From Corynebacterium curieae (GTDB lineage Bacteria > Actinomycetota > Actinomycetes > Mycobacteriales > Mycobacteriaceae), in contig NZ_JAKMUU010000001.1 in the NCBI RefSeq assembly GCF_027570035.1, forward strand, positions 846,136 through 910,135: DNA of 64,000 bases, read 5' to 3'. Numbering within the stretch: position 1 is the stretch's first letter; each line of letters starts with the position of its first letter. Both the position numbers and the translations under genes were made by a program. The notes beneath the pieces were generated by a model. The model was not told the origin of the DNA and ran no database searches. It saw only the letters and a program-made list of their open reading frames with translations. Below are positions 44,899 to 53,035 of the stretch, piece after piece.

Positions 44899-45330
44899 CT
44901 AGGCGGCAGCTTCGAGCCTGAGCTCGGCTGCGTTGGCCAATAAGCCTTCACGACAAATTTTTATATCGTCTTCGTTTCCCAGCAACTCGAAACGATAAAC
45001 ATAGGGCACCTTGCATTTGGCACTGATGACATCACCAGCTTTGCCAAAATCGGCACCGAAATTGCTATTACCACCAGAAATTACCGCGCGAATGAGGCTG
45101 CGGTTGTGCTCATCATTGAGGAACTTAATAACCTGCTTGGGCACGGGCCGGGAGTTTTGGTGGCTGATGGAAGCGCCCCCGCCATAGGTGGGGCACACCA
45201 AGACATAGGGTTCGTTTACTTGCAGTGGCTCTTCCGTGCGGCGCAGCGGGATGCGCGCACTGGGAAAGCCCAGTTTCTGCACGAACCGGTGCGTATTTTC
45301 CGTCGCGGAGGAAAAATACACGACCAACAT
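44899..45330 (-). CDS. nrdI: NrdI flavodoxin-like activator of NrdF
   Basis: 143 residues. FMN-binding [17 protein letters not shown] and VCPTYGGG, then [19 protein letters not shown], all typical. NrdI supplies superoxide for assembly of the dimanganese-tyrosyl radical in NrdF. Between nrdH (22 bp gap) and nrdE (54 bp gap). Confidence 0.95.
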   Translation of the reverse strand: MLVVYFSSATENTHRFVQKLGFPSARIPLRRTEEPLQVNEPYVLVCPTYGGGASISHQNSRPVPKQVIKFLNDEHNRSLIRAVISGGNSNFGADFGKAGDVISAKCKVPYVYRFELLGNEDDIKICREGLLANAAELRLEAAA

Positions 45331-45352
45331 GGCTACTGGCCTCCCTTACCCC

Positions 45353-45592
45353 TTAAGCGGATGCCGCTACGGAAGCCAAGCCCTTGATGCGGTCAGGGCG
45401 GAAACCGGACCAGTGCTCGCCATTAGCTTCAACTACTGGTGCCTGAACGTAGCCCAATGCCATGACATAGTCACGGGCTTCATCATCAACAGAAATATCA
45501 ACCAAATTGTAATCGAGACCGGCGCGGTCGAGGGCCTTCTTGGTGGCGTTGCACTGAACACAAGCTGGCTTGGTGTAAACGGTGATAGACAT
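45353..45592 (-). CDS. nrdH: NrdH glutaredoxin-like electron donor
   Basis: 79 residues. Redox motif Cys11-Val-Gln-Cys14 in KPACVQCNATKKAL and the C-terminal WSGFRPDRIKGL are NrdH hallmarks. It donates electrons to NrdE. AAAGGA lies 5 nt before the ATG. Promoter region contains a NrdR-box-like site and, further away, a GlxR-like site. Confidence 0.95.
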   Translation of the reverse strand: MSITVYTKPACVQCNATKKALDRAGLDYNLVDISVDDEARDYVMALGYVQAPVVEANGEHWSGFRPDRIKGLASVAASA

Positions 45593-45734
45593 ATAGATCC
45601 TTTAAAGCTCCTTCATCGAGAATTCGTTAGAGCGGGGTGCAACGCGCGACGAAAATTCCGCCTAACCGGGCGCTTCCTGCGCCGCTCTGAACAACACCAA
45701 CGACACTATACTTTGGGGGAAATGCCCGCAACCA

Positions 45735-45750
45735 ACACAACATGTAGTAG
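45735..45750. promoter_or_regulatory. Candidate NrdR box
   Basis: ACACAACATGTAGTAG matches ACACWATATWTWGTGT at 12 of 16 positions. A weaker core CCACATGTTG lies 53 bp away at 45791-45800, about five helical turns, so both face the same side. Confidence 0.4.
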
Positions 45751-45872
45751 TTACAGGCATGGTATTCCCAGGATGAGACACCCCCAGGCCCCACATGTTG
45801 ACCACACCCAAGGACAGCCATGAAACTACACCAATGAGATTCCTGCAGGTTTACCTGGAGTTCACCATTTTG

Positions 45873-45888
45873 TGTGTCAAAGTTCACA
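45873..45888. promoter_or_regulatory. Candidate GlxR site
   Basis: TGTGTCAAAGTTCACA matches TGTGANNTANNTCACA at 10 of 12 fixed positions. Located about 280 bp upstream of nrdH and directly behind the lipase 3' end. Confidence 0.45.
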
Positions 45889-45909
45889 TTTCGCACCCGG
45901 TCCAGAACT

Positions 45910-46815
45910 TTAAGAGTTGATCACCAACGACTCCCCGGAAGCGCAGGTCGCAGGATCCGGCCCCTGCCCCGGGGCGCGCTTCAAACCGAAAATCGCCTGG
46001 CTCAACGCCGCCTTGTCGGCCGGCAACCTATCGTGCCGAGGAGCCACGCCGCAGACCTCGCCAAGGTCAAGGTTGACCACATCGGCGCCGTCGACAGCCA
46101 CGAGCCGGGACGAACTATTCGGGGTCACCGTCTTATCTGCCGGCGAGTAAATGGAGGTATAGCTCACGCCAGGAGCGGTGTCCGGCAAGGCGTTAAGCCG
46201 CTGCATAAACTCCGAGCCCACCACCTGCTGTATGCCTGCCGTGCTAGCAAGGAATGCGGCAAGACGGGGCGCGGTGCCGATGAACTTGGAGAGGCCCTCA
46301 CCTTGCCCATTAAGTGTGGTGCCATGGAAGTTACCACCCAAGGCAACAGCCCGTGCCACATGCTGAGCTCCACCGTGCATCTGGGTATAGGTCTTGATGT
46401 GGGTACCTCCTTGCGAGTGCCCCACCAGGTCCACCTTTTCCGCGCCGGTTACCGCGCGGACATAGTCCACCTGTTCTGCGATCTCATTGGCGGCAACATC
46501 TAAGTCCGCAATGGCCTTAGTGGAAGGAGAGGCATTCTGCAGGGAAACGTCCTCCGCCCCATAGTCAAAGGCCCAGACACACGCACCCTCTTCCTGAAGG
46601 AGTGGTATCAAGTCTTTCCACACGCCGGCATTGTTATAGGTGCCGTGTAGAAGCACCACAGGCTCGGCAATCTCACCAGAAGGAACGCAGGATTGGTCAT
46701 TGATACCAAAGGACGCCGGAACCGAGGATTCCCACTGTGGTTCGCCTGCATGAGCAACTGGGATAGAAAATCCTAGGGCGGCAGCAACAAGTGCAGTCAC
46801 AATTCGCTTAGACAC
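45910..46815 (-). CDS. Secreted alpha/beta-hydrolase lipase
   Basis: 301 residues. Sec signal peptide with cleavage expected after AHA (MSKRIVTALVAAALGFSIPV, then AHA). The mature part begins a lipase fold: EPVVLLHGTYNNAGVWKDLI with the oxyanion HGT, nucleophile elbow LVGHSQGGTHIK, and Asp/His residues in the last third (PADKTVTPNSSS). It resembles secreted triacylglycerol lipases that lipophilic skin corynebacteria use to free fatty acids from host lipids. Four cysteines suggest disulfides. GTG start. The upstream 70 bp are extremely AT-rich. Confidence 0.88.
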   Translation of the reverse strand: MSKRIVTALVAAALGFSIPVAHAGEPQWESSVPASFGINDQSCVPSGEIAEPVVLLHGTYNNAGVWKDLIPLLQEEGACVWAFDYGAEDVSLQNASPSTKAIADLDVAANEIAEQVDYVRAVTGAEKVDLVGHSQGGTHIKTYTQMHGGAQHVARAVALGGNFHGTTLNGQGEGLSKFIGTAPRLAAFLASTAGIQQVVGSEFMQRLNALPDTAPGVSYTSIYSPADKTVTPNSSSRLVAVDGADVVNLDLGEVCGVAPRHDRLPADKAALSQAIFGLKRAPGQGPDPATCASGESLVINS

Positions 46816-46845
46816 TTTTTCTTCTTTCTTACGGCATTGACAGAT

Positions 46846-46859
46846 AATATAATTATATT
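46846..46859. repeat. 14-bp perfect palindrome AATATAATTATATT in the lipase promoter region
   Basis: Lies 31-44 bp before the lipase start inside a stretch (about 46841-46905) made almost only of A and T, unlike the rest of the window. A second palindrome CTAAGCTTAG is nearby at about 46882-46891. Operator or upstream element; regulator unknown. Confidence 0.4.
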
Positions 46860-46932
46860 CATATATTAAGATTGTCGCTTACCTAAGCTTAGAAATTATT
46901 ATATTTGTGCCAAAACTCACGCACTTGTGCAT

Positions 46933-46969
46933 AAAAAATCCGCCCCGCCCGGAAACCGGGGAGGCGGAT
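46933..46969 (-). terminator. Terminator of rpmJ
   Basis: ATCCGCC and GGCGGAT with inner CGCCCGG/CCGGGG arms; six T residues follow on the minus strand. Confidence 0.85.
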
Positions 46970-46984
46970 GGAATAGCGCTTCAA

Positions 46985-47107
46985 TTAGCCCTGACGAGCC
47001 TTGAAACGGGGATCCTTCTTGTTGATCACGAAGACCTTACCGTGGCGGCGAATAACCTGGGCGCCCGGCTTCTTCTTCAGCGACCGAAGGGACTTACGGA
47101 CCTTCAT
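46985..47107 (-). CDS. rpmJ: Ribosomal protein L36, zinc-independent form
   Basis: 40 residues, too short for most gene finders. Sequence begins [20 protein letters not shown] and ends [11 protein letters not shown]. It lacks the Cys-x2-Cys and Cys/His zinc ligands of standard L36, so it is the C-minus paralogue. AAAGGAG lies 6 nt before the ATG and a strong terminator follows, so it is a single-gene unit. Such paralogues often replace the zinc form during zinc limitation; I see no Zur-type site upstream. Confidence 0.95.
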   Translation of the reverse strand: MKVRKSLRSLKKKPGAQVIRRHGKVFVINKKDPRFKARQG

Positions 47108-47227
47108 CGGGCGCTCCTTTCGTTATGCGCAATCTACATGCGGTTGAATAAGTAAAGCACGGACTGGGAATCCCCAGCCATGACACGAGGAAAAATGTTA
47201 CCTCACACGGCCGTCAATACCAAAACA

Positions 47228-48583
47228 CTAAGGCTCAACAGCTGCGGACTCGCGCCCAAAGCGCGACTTCATCTCCTCGCCTACCTCATCCAGGCTACGT
47301 CCCATAGTCTCTGGAACCAAAACCTTGGTGTAGCCGATGGCGATGAGACCAAAGACTCCAAAGACGATAAACGCCACTGGGCCGGTCAGCCACTCCACCA
47401 ATGGCAGGAAGTACTGTGCCACAGCCCAGTTGGTAGCCCATAGCGAGAGCCCCGCAATGCCCATACCTAGGCCTCGCACCTGCAGCGGCACCAGCTCGGA
47501 GATGAGCAGCCACGTGGTGGGTGAGACCGCCGCCTGTTGGAAGGCGATAAATAGCGCCATAAATACCAACGAGACCATCGCCATGGCAGTGGAGTCCTGC
47601 GCGTGGGAATAGGCAAAGGAGAGGATAAAGAGCGAGACCACGTTGCCGGTCAGGCCGATCAGCAACAAACGCTTGCGCCCGATGCGGTCCACAACCTTCA
47701 GCCCCACCCAGCAGGCCAGCACGGAAACTGCGCCAATGACGATGGAGGTATAGACCGAATTGGCCGTAGAAATCCCCACCTGGTTCATCATGGTCGGTGC
47801 AAAATACACGATTGCATTGACGCCGGTAATCTGCTGCGTCAGGCCCATCAGCATGGCAAGTAGCACCGTAATTTGCATCCACCGATTAGCTTTCAGGGCC
47901 TTCCACTCAGATCCGCTGGACTTTCGCGCGGTCTCCTGCGAGGTCAGCTCCGAGATATCCATCCCGGCGCGCCCGGCAATCTCCTGGGCGCGGGGCATGC
48001 GCCCGTTGGTTGCCAGCCATACTGGCGTCTCTGGCAGGAAAGCCATTCCGAGAGCCAACGCTAGGCCCGGCACGGCGGCTAGGCCCAGCATCCACTCCCA
48101 GCTGCCGGTAGAGGCCAGAGCAGAGTTGACCAGATAAGCCATCAACTGGCCCACCACAATTGCGAGGGTATTGAGCGAGACCATGCGCCCGCGCACCTTT
48201 GCGGGCACTATCTCCGCGATGTACATGGGGGACACGATGGAGACTGCACCCACGGCAAAGCCCAAGAAGGTACGCGCGGTGGCCAACATCCCCACTGAAC
48301 CGGACAGGGCACACCAGATGGAGCCCACCACGAAAATAATGCCGCCTGCAATCAGCGTGAAGCGGCGCCCATACCTATCGGCGATGCGCCCAGCCGTCAG
48401 CGCACCAACGGTCGCGCCCACCAGCAGCATCGAGGTCACCCAGCCTTCCTGGTGGGCGCTCATATCGAATGCAGGGCTAATAAAAAGCAAGGCACCGGAC
48501 ATCACTCCGGTGTCGTATCCAAATAGCAGCCCGCCTAGGGCCGCTATGCCAGCTACTACCTTGACATAACCTTCCTTATTCAC
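47228..48583 (-). CDS. MFS sugar:proton symporter (sugar porter family)
   Basis: 451 residues, twelve helices. Sugar-porter motifs: [18 protein letters not shown] in helix 1, RIADRYGRR between helices 2 and 3, PESPR-like [22 protein letters not shown] in helix 7, and [10 protein letters not shown] at the end. Nearest known relatives carry myo-inositol, arabinose or xylose (IolT/AraE class); the substrate is unresolved. GTG start at 48583 chosen since the long upstream extension enters nadE. A 12-bp palindrome separates it from nadE. Confidence 0.9.
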   Translation of the reverse strand: MNKEGYVKVVAGIAALGGLLFGYDTGVMSGALLFISPAFDMSAHQEGWVTSMLLVGATVGALTAGRIADRYGRRFTLIAGGIIFVVGSIWCALSGSVGMLATARTFLGFAVGAVSIVSPMYIAEIVPAKVRGRMVSLNTLAIVVGQLMAYLVNSALASTGSWEWMLGLAAVPGLALALGMAFLPETPVWLATNGRMPRAQEIAGRAGMDISELTSQETARKSSGSEWKALKANRWMQITVLLAMLMGLTQQITGVNAIVYFAPTMMNQVGISTANSVYTSIVIGAVSVLACWVGLKVVDRIGRKRLLLIGLTGNVVSLFILSFAYSHAQDSTAMAMVSLVFMALFIAFQQAAVSPTTWLLISELVPLQVRGLGMGIAGLSLWATNWAVAQYFLPLVEWLTGPVAFIVFGVFGLIAIGYTKVLVPETMGRSLDEVGEEMKSRFGRESAAVEP

Positions 48584-48585
48584 AG

Positions 48586-48597
48586 CACAATATTGTG
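48586..48597. promoter_or_regulatory. Perfect palindrome CACAATATTGTG between sugar permease and nadE
   Basis: 12 bp, located 2 nt before the permease GTG and 22 bp before nadE. It covers the promoter position of the permease and could be an operator or overlapping -10 elements. Confidence 0.45.
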
Positions 48598-48619
48598 TCA
48601 GGCGGCTACCATGAACGTC

Positions 48620-49432
48620 ATGTCGAATGATGCCGAAAACTTGCAGCAAACCATCATAAAAGCCCTGGGTGTGCGCCCCTTTATCGATCCAGAAGCCGAA
48701 GTGCGACGCCGCGTGGATTTCCTTGTTGATTACCTGCGCACCACCGGCGCTAAAGGCTACGTGCTGGGTATCTCTGGCGGCCAAGATTCCACCTTGGCGG
48801 GAAAGCTTGCGCAGCTGGCGGTGGAGCGCGTCGACGGCGCGGAGTTTTGGGCCGTGCGCTTACCCCACGGCGTGCAGGCCGATGAGGACGATGCCCAGAT
48901 TGCCTTGGATTTCATCCAGCCCGATCACCGCCCCACCGTCGATATCAAGCCGGCCACCTTGGCCCTCAACGAACAGGTGGCGGATGCGCTGCAGCTTGCC
49001 GACGTCACCGATTTCAACCGCGGCAATACCAAAGCGCGCCTGCGCATGACCACCCAATACGCCATCGCCGGCGAGGTCGGCGCGCTAGTAATCGGCACTG
49101 ATCATGCGGCAGAGAACGTTACCGCCTTCTTTACCAAGTGGGGCGATGGCGCGGCAGACCTACTCCCCCTAGCCGGGCTCAATAAGCGCCAAGGTGCCGC
49201 CCTCCTAGAGCACCTCGGTGCCCCGCGCTCTACCTGGGAGAAGGTCCCCACCGCGGACTTGGAGGACGATAAGCCACAGCTGCCGGACGAAGAGGCTCTC
49301 GGCGTCACCTACGCCCACATCGATGACTATCTGGAGGGCAAGGCGGTTCCCGACGCCGCCCGCGAGCGCATCGAAACCTTATGGCACCGCGGTGCTCACA
49401 AGCGCATCATGCCGCAGGGACCGAACCTTTAG
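48620..49432 (+). CDS. nadE: NAD synthetase, ammonia-dependent
   Basis: 270 residues. Converts nicotinate adenine dinucleotide to NAD. PP-loop [18 protein letters not shown] with Ser52, [20 protein letters not shown], and [20 protein letters not shown] are family hallmarks. No glutaminase domain. The ATG at 48620 (MSNDAEN) is 7 nt after TACCAT and gives the usual start; 48611 is an alternative. Stop codon shares TTAG with the convergent kinase gene. Confidence 0.95.
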   Translation: MSNDAENLQQTIIKALGVRPFIDPEAEVRRRVDFLVDYLRTTGAKGYVLGISGGQDSTLAGKLAQLAVERVDGAEFWAVRLPHGVQADEDDAQIALDFIQPDHRPTVDIKPATLALNEQVADALQLADVTDFNRGNTKARLRMTTQYAIAGEVGALVIGTDHAAENVTAFFTKWGDGAADLLPLAGLNKRQGAALLEHLGAPRSTWEKVPTADLEDDKPQLPDEEALGVTYAHIDDYLEGKAVPDAARERIETLWHRGAHKRIMPQGPNL

Positions 49433-50154
49433 CCCAGGGCCTCCAAGGTAGCGGCCGCCGCGCGCTCCAGCGGTCGGTTATAGCTGGCACCGTGCGTAAG
49501 CGCATGCACCGCCAACGGGTGTAGCTGGTGCATGGGAATCCACTTCTCAATGTCCTTCGGCGCACCATAACCCTGAAAGATTTCCTCGAGGTATGGCGCC
49601 CCGAAAAGCGCCAACATTCCCAAATCCGTATGCGGGTGCCCACCATGGGCGGCAGGGTCAATCATGATGCCGCCGTCGGACCCAAAAAGCAGGTTGCCCG
49701 CCCACAGATCACCGTGGATGCGAGCCGGTGTCACATCCCAACTGCGCGCGGCGATGGCGTCGCAGGCACGCCTTACCAAGTCCAGCTGCGCCGCACTTAT
49801 CCCCGCCAGTTCCGCGAAGGGCAGCACGCGCTGGTTAACGTAGAACTCGCCCCAATTATCCGTCGGGATGCAGTCTTGCTCGATGCTGCCGATGAAGTTC
49901 TTTCCCTCCCAACCGGTAGGAGGCGCGCCAAACGCCTCAGCTCCGGCGCGGTGCATGCGCGCCAGCTCCGCACCAAACTTGCGGGCCGCCTCCGGCGTGG
50001 GCATGACCTCGTCCACGCGCTCGGTAACTATTTCCTGTTCGTCGGCGCTTACGACATTGACTACCGCGTCGGTGGCTTCCCCGAGCCACCGCAATCCAGC
50101 CGCCTCGGCTCCTGCTTGATCCGTGTCGCGTACTCGCTTTGAAAAAGTCTGCAT
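49429..50154 (-). CDS. Fructosamine/ketosamine kinase family protein
   Basis: 241 residues. Aminoglycoside-phosphotransferase-like fold: catalytic loop [14 protein letters not shown], metal-binding [14 protein letters not shown], and [12 protein letters not shown] at the end. The family phosphorylates sugar amines formed by glycation, which then decompose; bacterial members are less well characterised. N-terminal lobe is short but shows an ATP-lysine-poor pattern as in bacterial homologues. ATG 50154 follows TAGGCT by 7 nt. Confidence 0.88.
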   Translation of the reverse strand: MQTFSKRVRDTDQAGAEAAGLRWLGEATDAVVNVVSADEQEIVTERVDEVMPTPEAARKFGAELARMHRAGAEAFGAPPTGWEGKNFIGSIEQDCIPTDNWGEFYVNQRVLPFAELAGISAAQLDLVRRACDAIAARSWDVTPARIHGDLWAGNLLFGSDGGIMIDPAAHGGHPHTDLGMLALFGAPYLEEIFQGYGAPKDIEKWIPMHQLHPLAVHALTHGASYNRPLERAAAATLEALG

Positions 50155-50184
50155 GCCGCCCAGCCTAATCAAGCAAGGAAATTC

Positions 50185-50559
50185 TTAAAGCGCCGCGCAG
50201 TCCCTCGTGGGCAGGGCCATCATAAAGAGCAACGCGATTCCACCAAACACGGGAATGAACCCGATCAGGCATAACAACCCCGTCCGCCCGGAATCGTGCA
50301 GCCGCCGGCACATCAAGGAAACGACTGGAATTACCAGTACCGCCTCTGCAATAGTCTCAATATCCACGCCAAAGTGCCGGTCAATAATGCCAATTGACAC
50401 AGAAATCAGCACGAGGAAGCCAAAGACCCACCAAAACTCACTCATGGACGCCCGGCCACGAAAGTTGAAGTATTTCGCGAAGAACCTGCCCACCGCCTGC
50501 ACAGGAGACGCCCCATAAAGCGCTTCGCGTGTAAAGAACCCTGTGGCTTCATCAGTCAT
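50185..50559 (-). CDS. DUF805 membrane protein
   Basis: 124 residues with three to four membrane helices. YFNFRGRASMSEFWWVFGFL and MCRRLHDSGRTG are the DUF805 signatures. Function unknown. Start at 50559 is uncertain; the frame is open to an ATG at 50595 and beyond. Divergent from the reductase gene at 50640. Confidence 0.8.
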   Translation of the reverse strand: MTDEATGFFTREALYGASPVQAVGRFFAKYFNFRGRASMSEFWWVFGFLVLISVSIGIIDRHFGVDIETIAEAVLVIPVVSLMCRRLHDSGRTGLLCLIGFIPVFGGIALLFMMALPTRDCAAL

Positions 50560-50591
50560 TCTGCGCGCGAGACCCTTCGACGTTGACTGCA

Positions 50592-50597
50592 TATACT
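50592..50597 (+). promoter_or_regulatory. -10 box of the thioredoxin-reductase-like gene
   Basis: TATACT, 43 bp before the ATG; the ribosome site AAAGGAGG follows at 50628-50635. Confidence 0.4.
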
Positions 50598-50639
50598 CGG
50601 CTGCGAACCATGCTACCCACTTCCTATAAAGGAGGAGCA

Positions 50640-51548
50640 ATGCAACCAGACGTCATCATTATCGGCGGTGGCTTTGCCGGCACCGCTGCGGCCATCACGT
50701 TAGCCCGCGCCAACCGCAATGTTCAGGTTATCGATTCCGGTGCTCCCCGCAATCGTTTCAGCGAACATTCCCATGGCATCCTTGGCCTCGACGGCGCGGC
50801 CCCTACCGAACTGCTCCAGCGCGGTCACGCGGAGGTGAAGAAATTCGGCGGTGCCATTTCCCACGGCTCGGTGGATAAACTCACCCGCACTTCCGAGCAC
50901 GGGCCTTGGCAGGTAAAACTTGCCGGCGGCGAGGTTCTCGAGTCCCGCCACGTTCTCGTCGCTACAGGGCTCAAAGATAAGCTTCCCGCGGTCCCTGGAC
51001 TCAACGACTTGTGGGGCACACGGGTCTTTCACTGCCCGTACTGCCACGGCTACGAGGTCACTGGGAAGAAGGTTGCGCTCATCGGCGGAGTGAACCTGCC
51101 TTTTACCATCCGCATTAGCAAACTGCTGTCCAAGTGGTCAGACACACTGACCTTCTACCCCAACGGCCTTGAGCTCACCGATCTTGATCACTCTCAACTC
51201 ACCAGATTGGGCGTAGAGGTAAACGATGCGCAAGTGACACAAGTCCGTCCAGAGGAGACATCTCCGACCGGCGTAGTAGTGCAAAGCTCCACTGAAGAAG
51301 ACACCTACGAAGCATGCTTTACGGGGCCTGATTTTCTGCCCAACGACGCACTGCTGCGGGATGTCGGCTGCGAATTGGCCAATGGGTGGGTCAGCGTAGA
51401 GCATGGCCAGACCTCGGTATCGCGCCTGTGGGCAGCAGGCAATGTGGTCAGCTCGCCAGACCAAGTCTCGCAAGCGATGGGAAGTGGTGCGGCTGTCGGT
51501 ATCGCCATCGATCAGCGCATGCTCGATGAGGATCTCGCGGAGCTCTAG
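50640..51548 (+). CDS. Thioredoxin-reductase-like FAD/NAD(P)-dependent oxidoreductase
   Basis: 302 residues. N-terminal FAD motif VIIIGGGFAGTAAAITLAR; the redox motif FHCPYCHGYEV carries Cys-Pro-Tyr-Cys; C-terminal LWAAGNVVSSPDQV binds FAD. The NADPH-site motif expected as GGGxSA reads IGGVNLPF, so nucleotide binding may be altered. This lower-identity thioredoxin-reductase-like class, whose members have diverse electron acceptors, is common in actinobacteria. Ribosome site AAAGGAGG, 4 nt before the ATG. Confidence 0.88.
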   Translation: MQPDVIIIGGGFAGTAAAITLARANRNVQVIDSGAPRNRFSEHSHGILGLDGAAPTELLQRGHAEVKKFGGAISHGSVDKLTRTSEHGPWQVKLAGGEVLESRHVLVATGLKDKLPAVPGLNDLWGTRVFHCPYCHGYEVTGKKVALIGGVNLPFTIRISKLLSKWSDTLTFYPNGLELTDLDHSQLTRLGVEVNDAQVTQVRPEETSPTGVVVQSSTEEDTYEACFTGPDFLPNDALLRDVGCELANGWVSVEHGQTSVSRLWAAGNVVSSPDQVSQAMGSGAAVGIAIDQRMLDEDLAEL

Positions 51549-51561
51549 CCCACCGCAACAA

Positions 51562-51600
51562 AGAAAAAGGAGAGGAACTAATGTTCCTCTCCTTTATATT
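51562..51600. terminator. Bidirectional terminator between reductase gene and tRNA-Ala
   Basis: AAGGAGAGGAAC and GTTCCTCTCCTT pair over 12 bp around TAAT. Plus strand ends CCTTTATATT, minus strand ends CCTTTTTCTTT. Confidence 0.85.
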
Positions 51601-51601
51601 G

Positions 51602-51674
51602 TGGAGCTAACGGGATTCGAACCCGTGACCCCCACACTGCCAGTGTGGTGCGCTACCAGCTGCGCCATAGCCCC
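51602..51674 (-). tRNA. tRNA-Ala (anticodon GGC)
   Basis: Acceptor GGGGCTA pairs with TAGCTCC (one G-T). Anticodon stem CCACA/TGTGG encloses CTGGCAG, anticodon GGC. T arm GGGTTCGAATCCC. Confidence 0.92.
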
Positions 51675-51750
51675 TCAAACGAGGTGCAACCCTGTGGGCT
51701 GCAACTCGCTTAAATATACATGGAGGGTATTTAACTCTCCAAATCGCCTG

Positions 51751-52500
51751 CTACTTGGTGACGATCTCTACCCAGTCACCCAGGTTCTTGCCCGCCTTCT
51801 TATCCTTTTCGGATGGAACATCCTTGCCATCCTTGACAATACGCGGCGAGGAGACAGAGCCGGTTTCCTTATCCAGCTTGTCGTAGTTGATTTTCGCCAC
51901 CTTATTGCCCTGCTTGATGTCCACGTCCTTCATGGACTTGACGACATCATCGTCGGCACGAAGTTCCTTGGCCGCGTCCGCAATGTCCTCAATCTCCCAA
52001 GAAGTAGCCACCTTCTGCTGATTCTGCAGCATGTAATCGCGCAGGTTCCAGTAGGTCTTAACGTCGCCCGACTTAGACAGCTCGGACATAGCGGCTACCG
52101 CCTTAGTGGAGTAGCCTTCCTGGGTTTCGATTTCTTTGCCATCCAGGAAGTTGAGGGTACGCACGTGGACGATGAGCTTGCCGTCTTCGATGGCCTTCTT
52201 CATGTCCCCGTCCGTAGCCTGAGCCAACTCAGCACAGTGAGGGCAGGAGAAGTCCTCATATAGATCCACCTCAGGGGTACCCTTCTTGGCGCTCTCGGAC
52301 TTGAGGGTGATGGCACCGTCGTTGTATTCCATGGACATATTTACGTCCTGGACATCAACATCACCAAGAGTATTAGGGGAAGACTGCTTACCGTTCCACA
52401 CGATGTAGCCAATGACAACGGCAATGATGACGAGGAGTACGCCGACTCCCCAAATAAATCCGTTGCCACCCTTGGCGTTCGGGTCAGTTACTTTGCTCAT
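51751..52500 (-). CDS. Membrane-anchored DsbA-like thiol oxidoreductase
   Basis: 249 residues. Lys-rich N-terminus, one membrane helix (GFIWGVGVLLVIIAVVIGYI), then an extracytoplasmic thioredoxin fold of the DsbA_4 type with Cys86-Pro-His-Cys89 in YEDFSCPHCAELAQ; the cis-Pro region is SVSSPRIV. It would form or isomerise disulfides in exported proteins. AAGG lies 5 nt before the ATG. The next gene encodes a MauE/DoxX-type membrane protein with its own cysteines, a likely electron partner. Confidence 0.9.
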   Translation of the reverse strand: MSKVTDPNAKGGNGFIWGVGVLLVIIAVVIGYIVWNGKQSSPNTLGDVDVQDVNMSMEYNDGAITLKSESAKKGTPEVDLYEDFSCPHCAELAQATDGDMKKAIEDGKLIVHVRTLNFLDGKEIETQEGYSTKAVAAMSELSKSGDVKTYWNLRDYMLQNQQKVATSWEIEDIADAAKELRADDDVVKSMKDVDIKQGNKVAKINYDKLDKETGSVSSPRIVKDGKDVPSEKDKKAGKNLGDWVEIVTK

Positions 52501-52554
52501 TTGAACCTTGCCTTCGAAAATTTCCGGACTAATTCAGCCTACCTTGCCCACCTA

Positions 52555-53019
52555 TTAGGGGTGAAGGGCAAACTTGGTGAAAGGGCGTTTGATAGTCCAT
52601 ACAGTGAAGAATAAATATGCGGCATCGCGCAACAGCGTCTTCGCATAGTCCATTCCTCGGTCAGGGTTTTGGGCGTCATAGCCAAAGCAGCCGCAGTCAA
52701 TATCCAGTCCACGGACCCAGGCTTGTGCGATGCCCACCATAAATAGCAGCAACACGATGGTGGCCACGATGGAGGACTTTCGCAAAAACAGCCCGAGCAG
52801 CAAGAGCACGCCACCAATAACCTCTAGCGGGCCAATGATAGTGGCGAGGTAGCCAGCCCAATCAGGCGTAAAAATGTCATAGCCCTTAATGGCCTGGGTC
52901 ATGTCTAGGGTTTTGCCGAGCTTGTGCACGCCGGCGTCAATCCACACCCAGGCCATGCCAAAGCGGGCGATGAAGCTGATGACATCAAGCATCAGCTTCC
53001 CATTAATCTTGCTACTCAC
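52555..53019 (-). CDS. MauE/DoxX-like membrane protein
   Basis: 154 residues, four membrane helices. WIDAGVHKLGKT in helix 1 and GLDIDCGCFGYDAQNP between helices 3 and 4 mark the MauE branch of the DoxX-like group, a fold related to VKOR/DsbB function. Cys-Gly-Cys is the probable redox pair. GTG start lies 7 nt after TAAACT (leaderless). Next to the DsbA-like gene, 54 bp gap. Confidence 0.87.
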   Translation of the reverse strand: MSSKINGKLMLDVISFIARFGMAWVWIDAGVHKLGKTLDMTQAIKGYDIFTPDWAGYLATIIGPLEVIGGVLLLLGLFLRKSSIVATIVLLLFMVGIAQAWVRGLDIDCGCFGYDAQNPDRGMDYAKTLLRDAAYLFFTVWTIKRPFTKFALHP

Positions 53020-53035
53020 GAGGATGAGTTTAGCG

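Larger units (their letters stand above)
45593..45909. other. 317-bp regulatory region before nrdH and behind the lipase gene
   Basis: No gene seen. Contains two NrdR-like sites (45735-45750 and around 45791-45800), a GlxR-like site (45873-45888), and a TATAGT -10 candidate on the minus strand near 45709. Confidence 0.55.
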
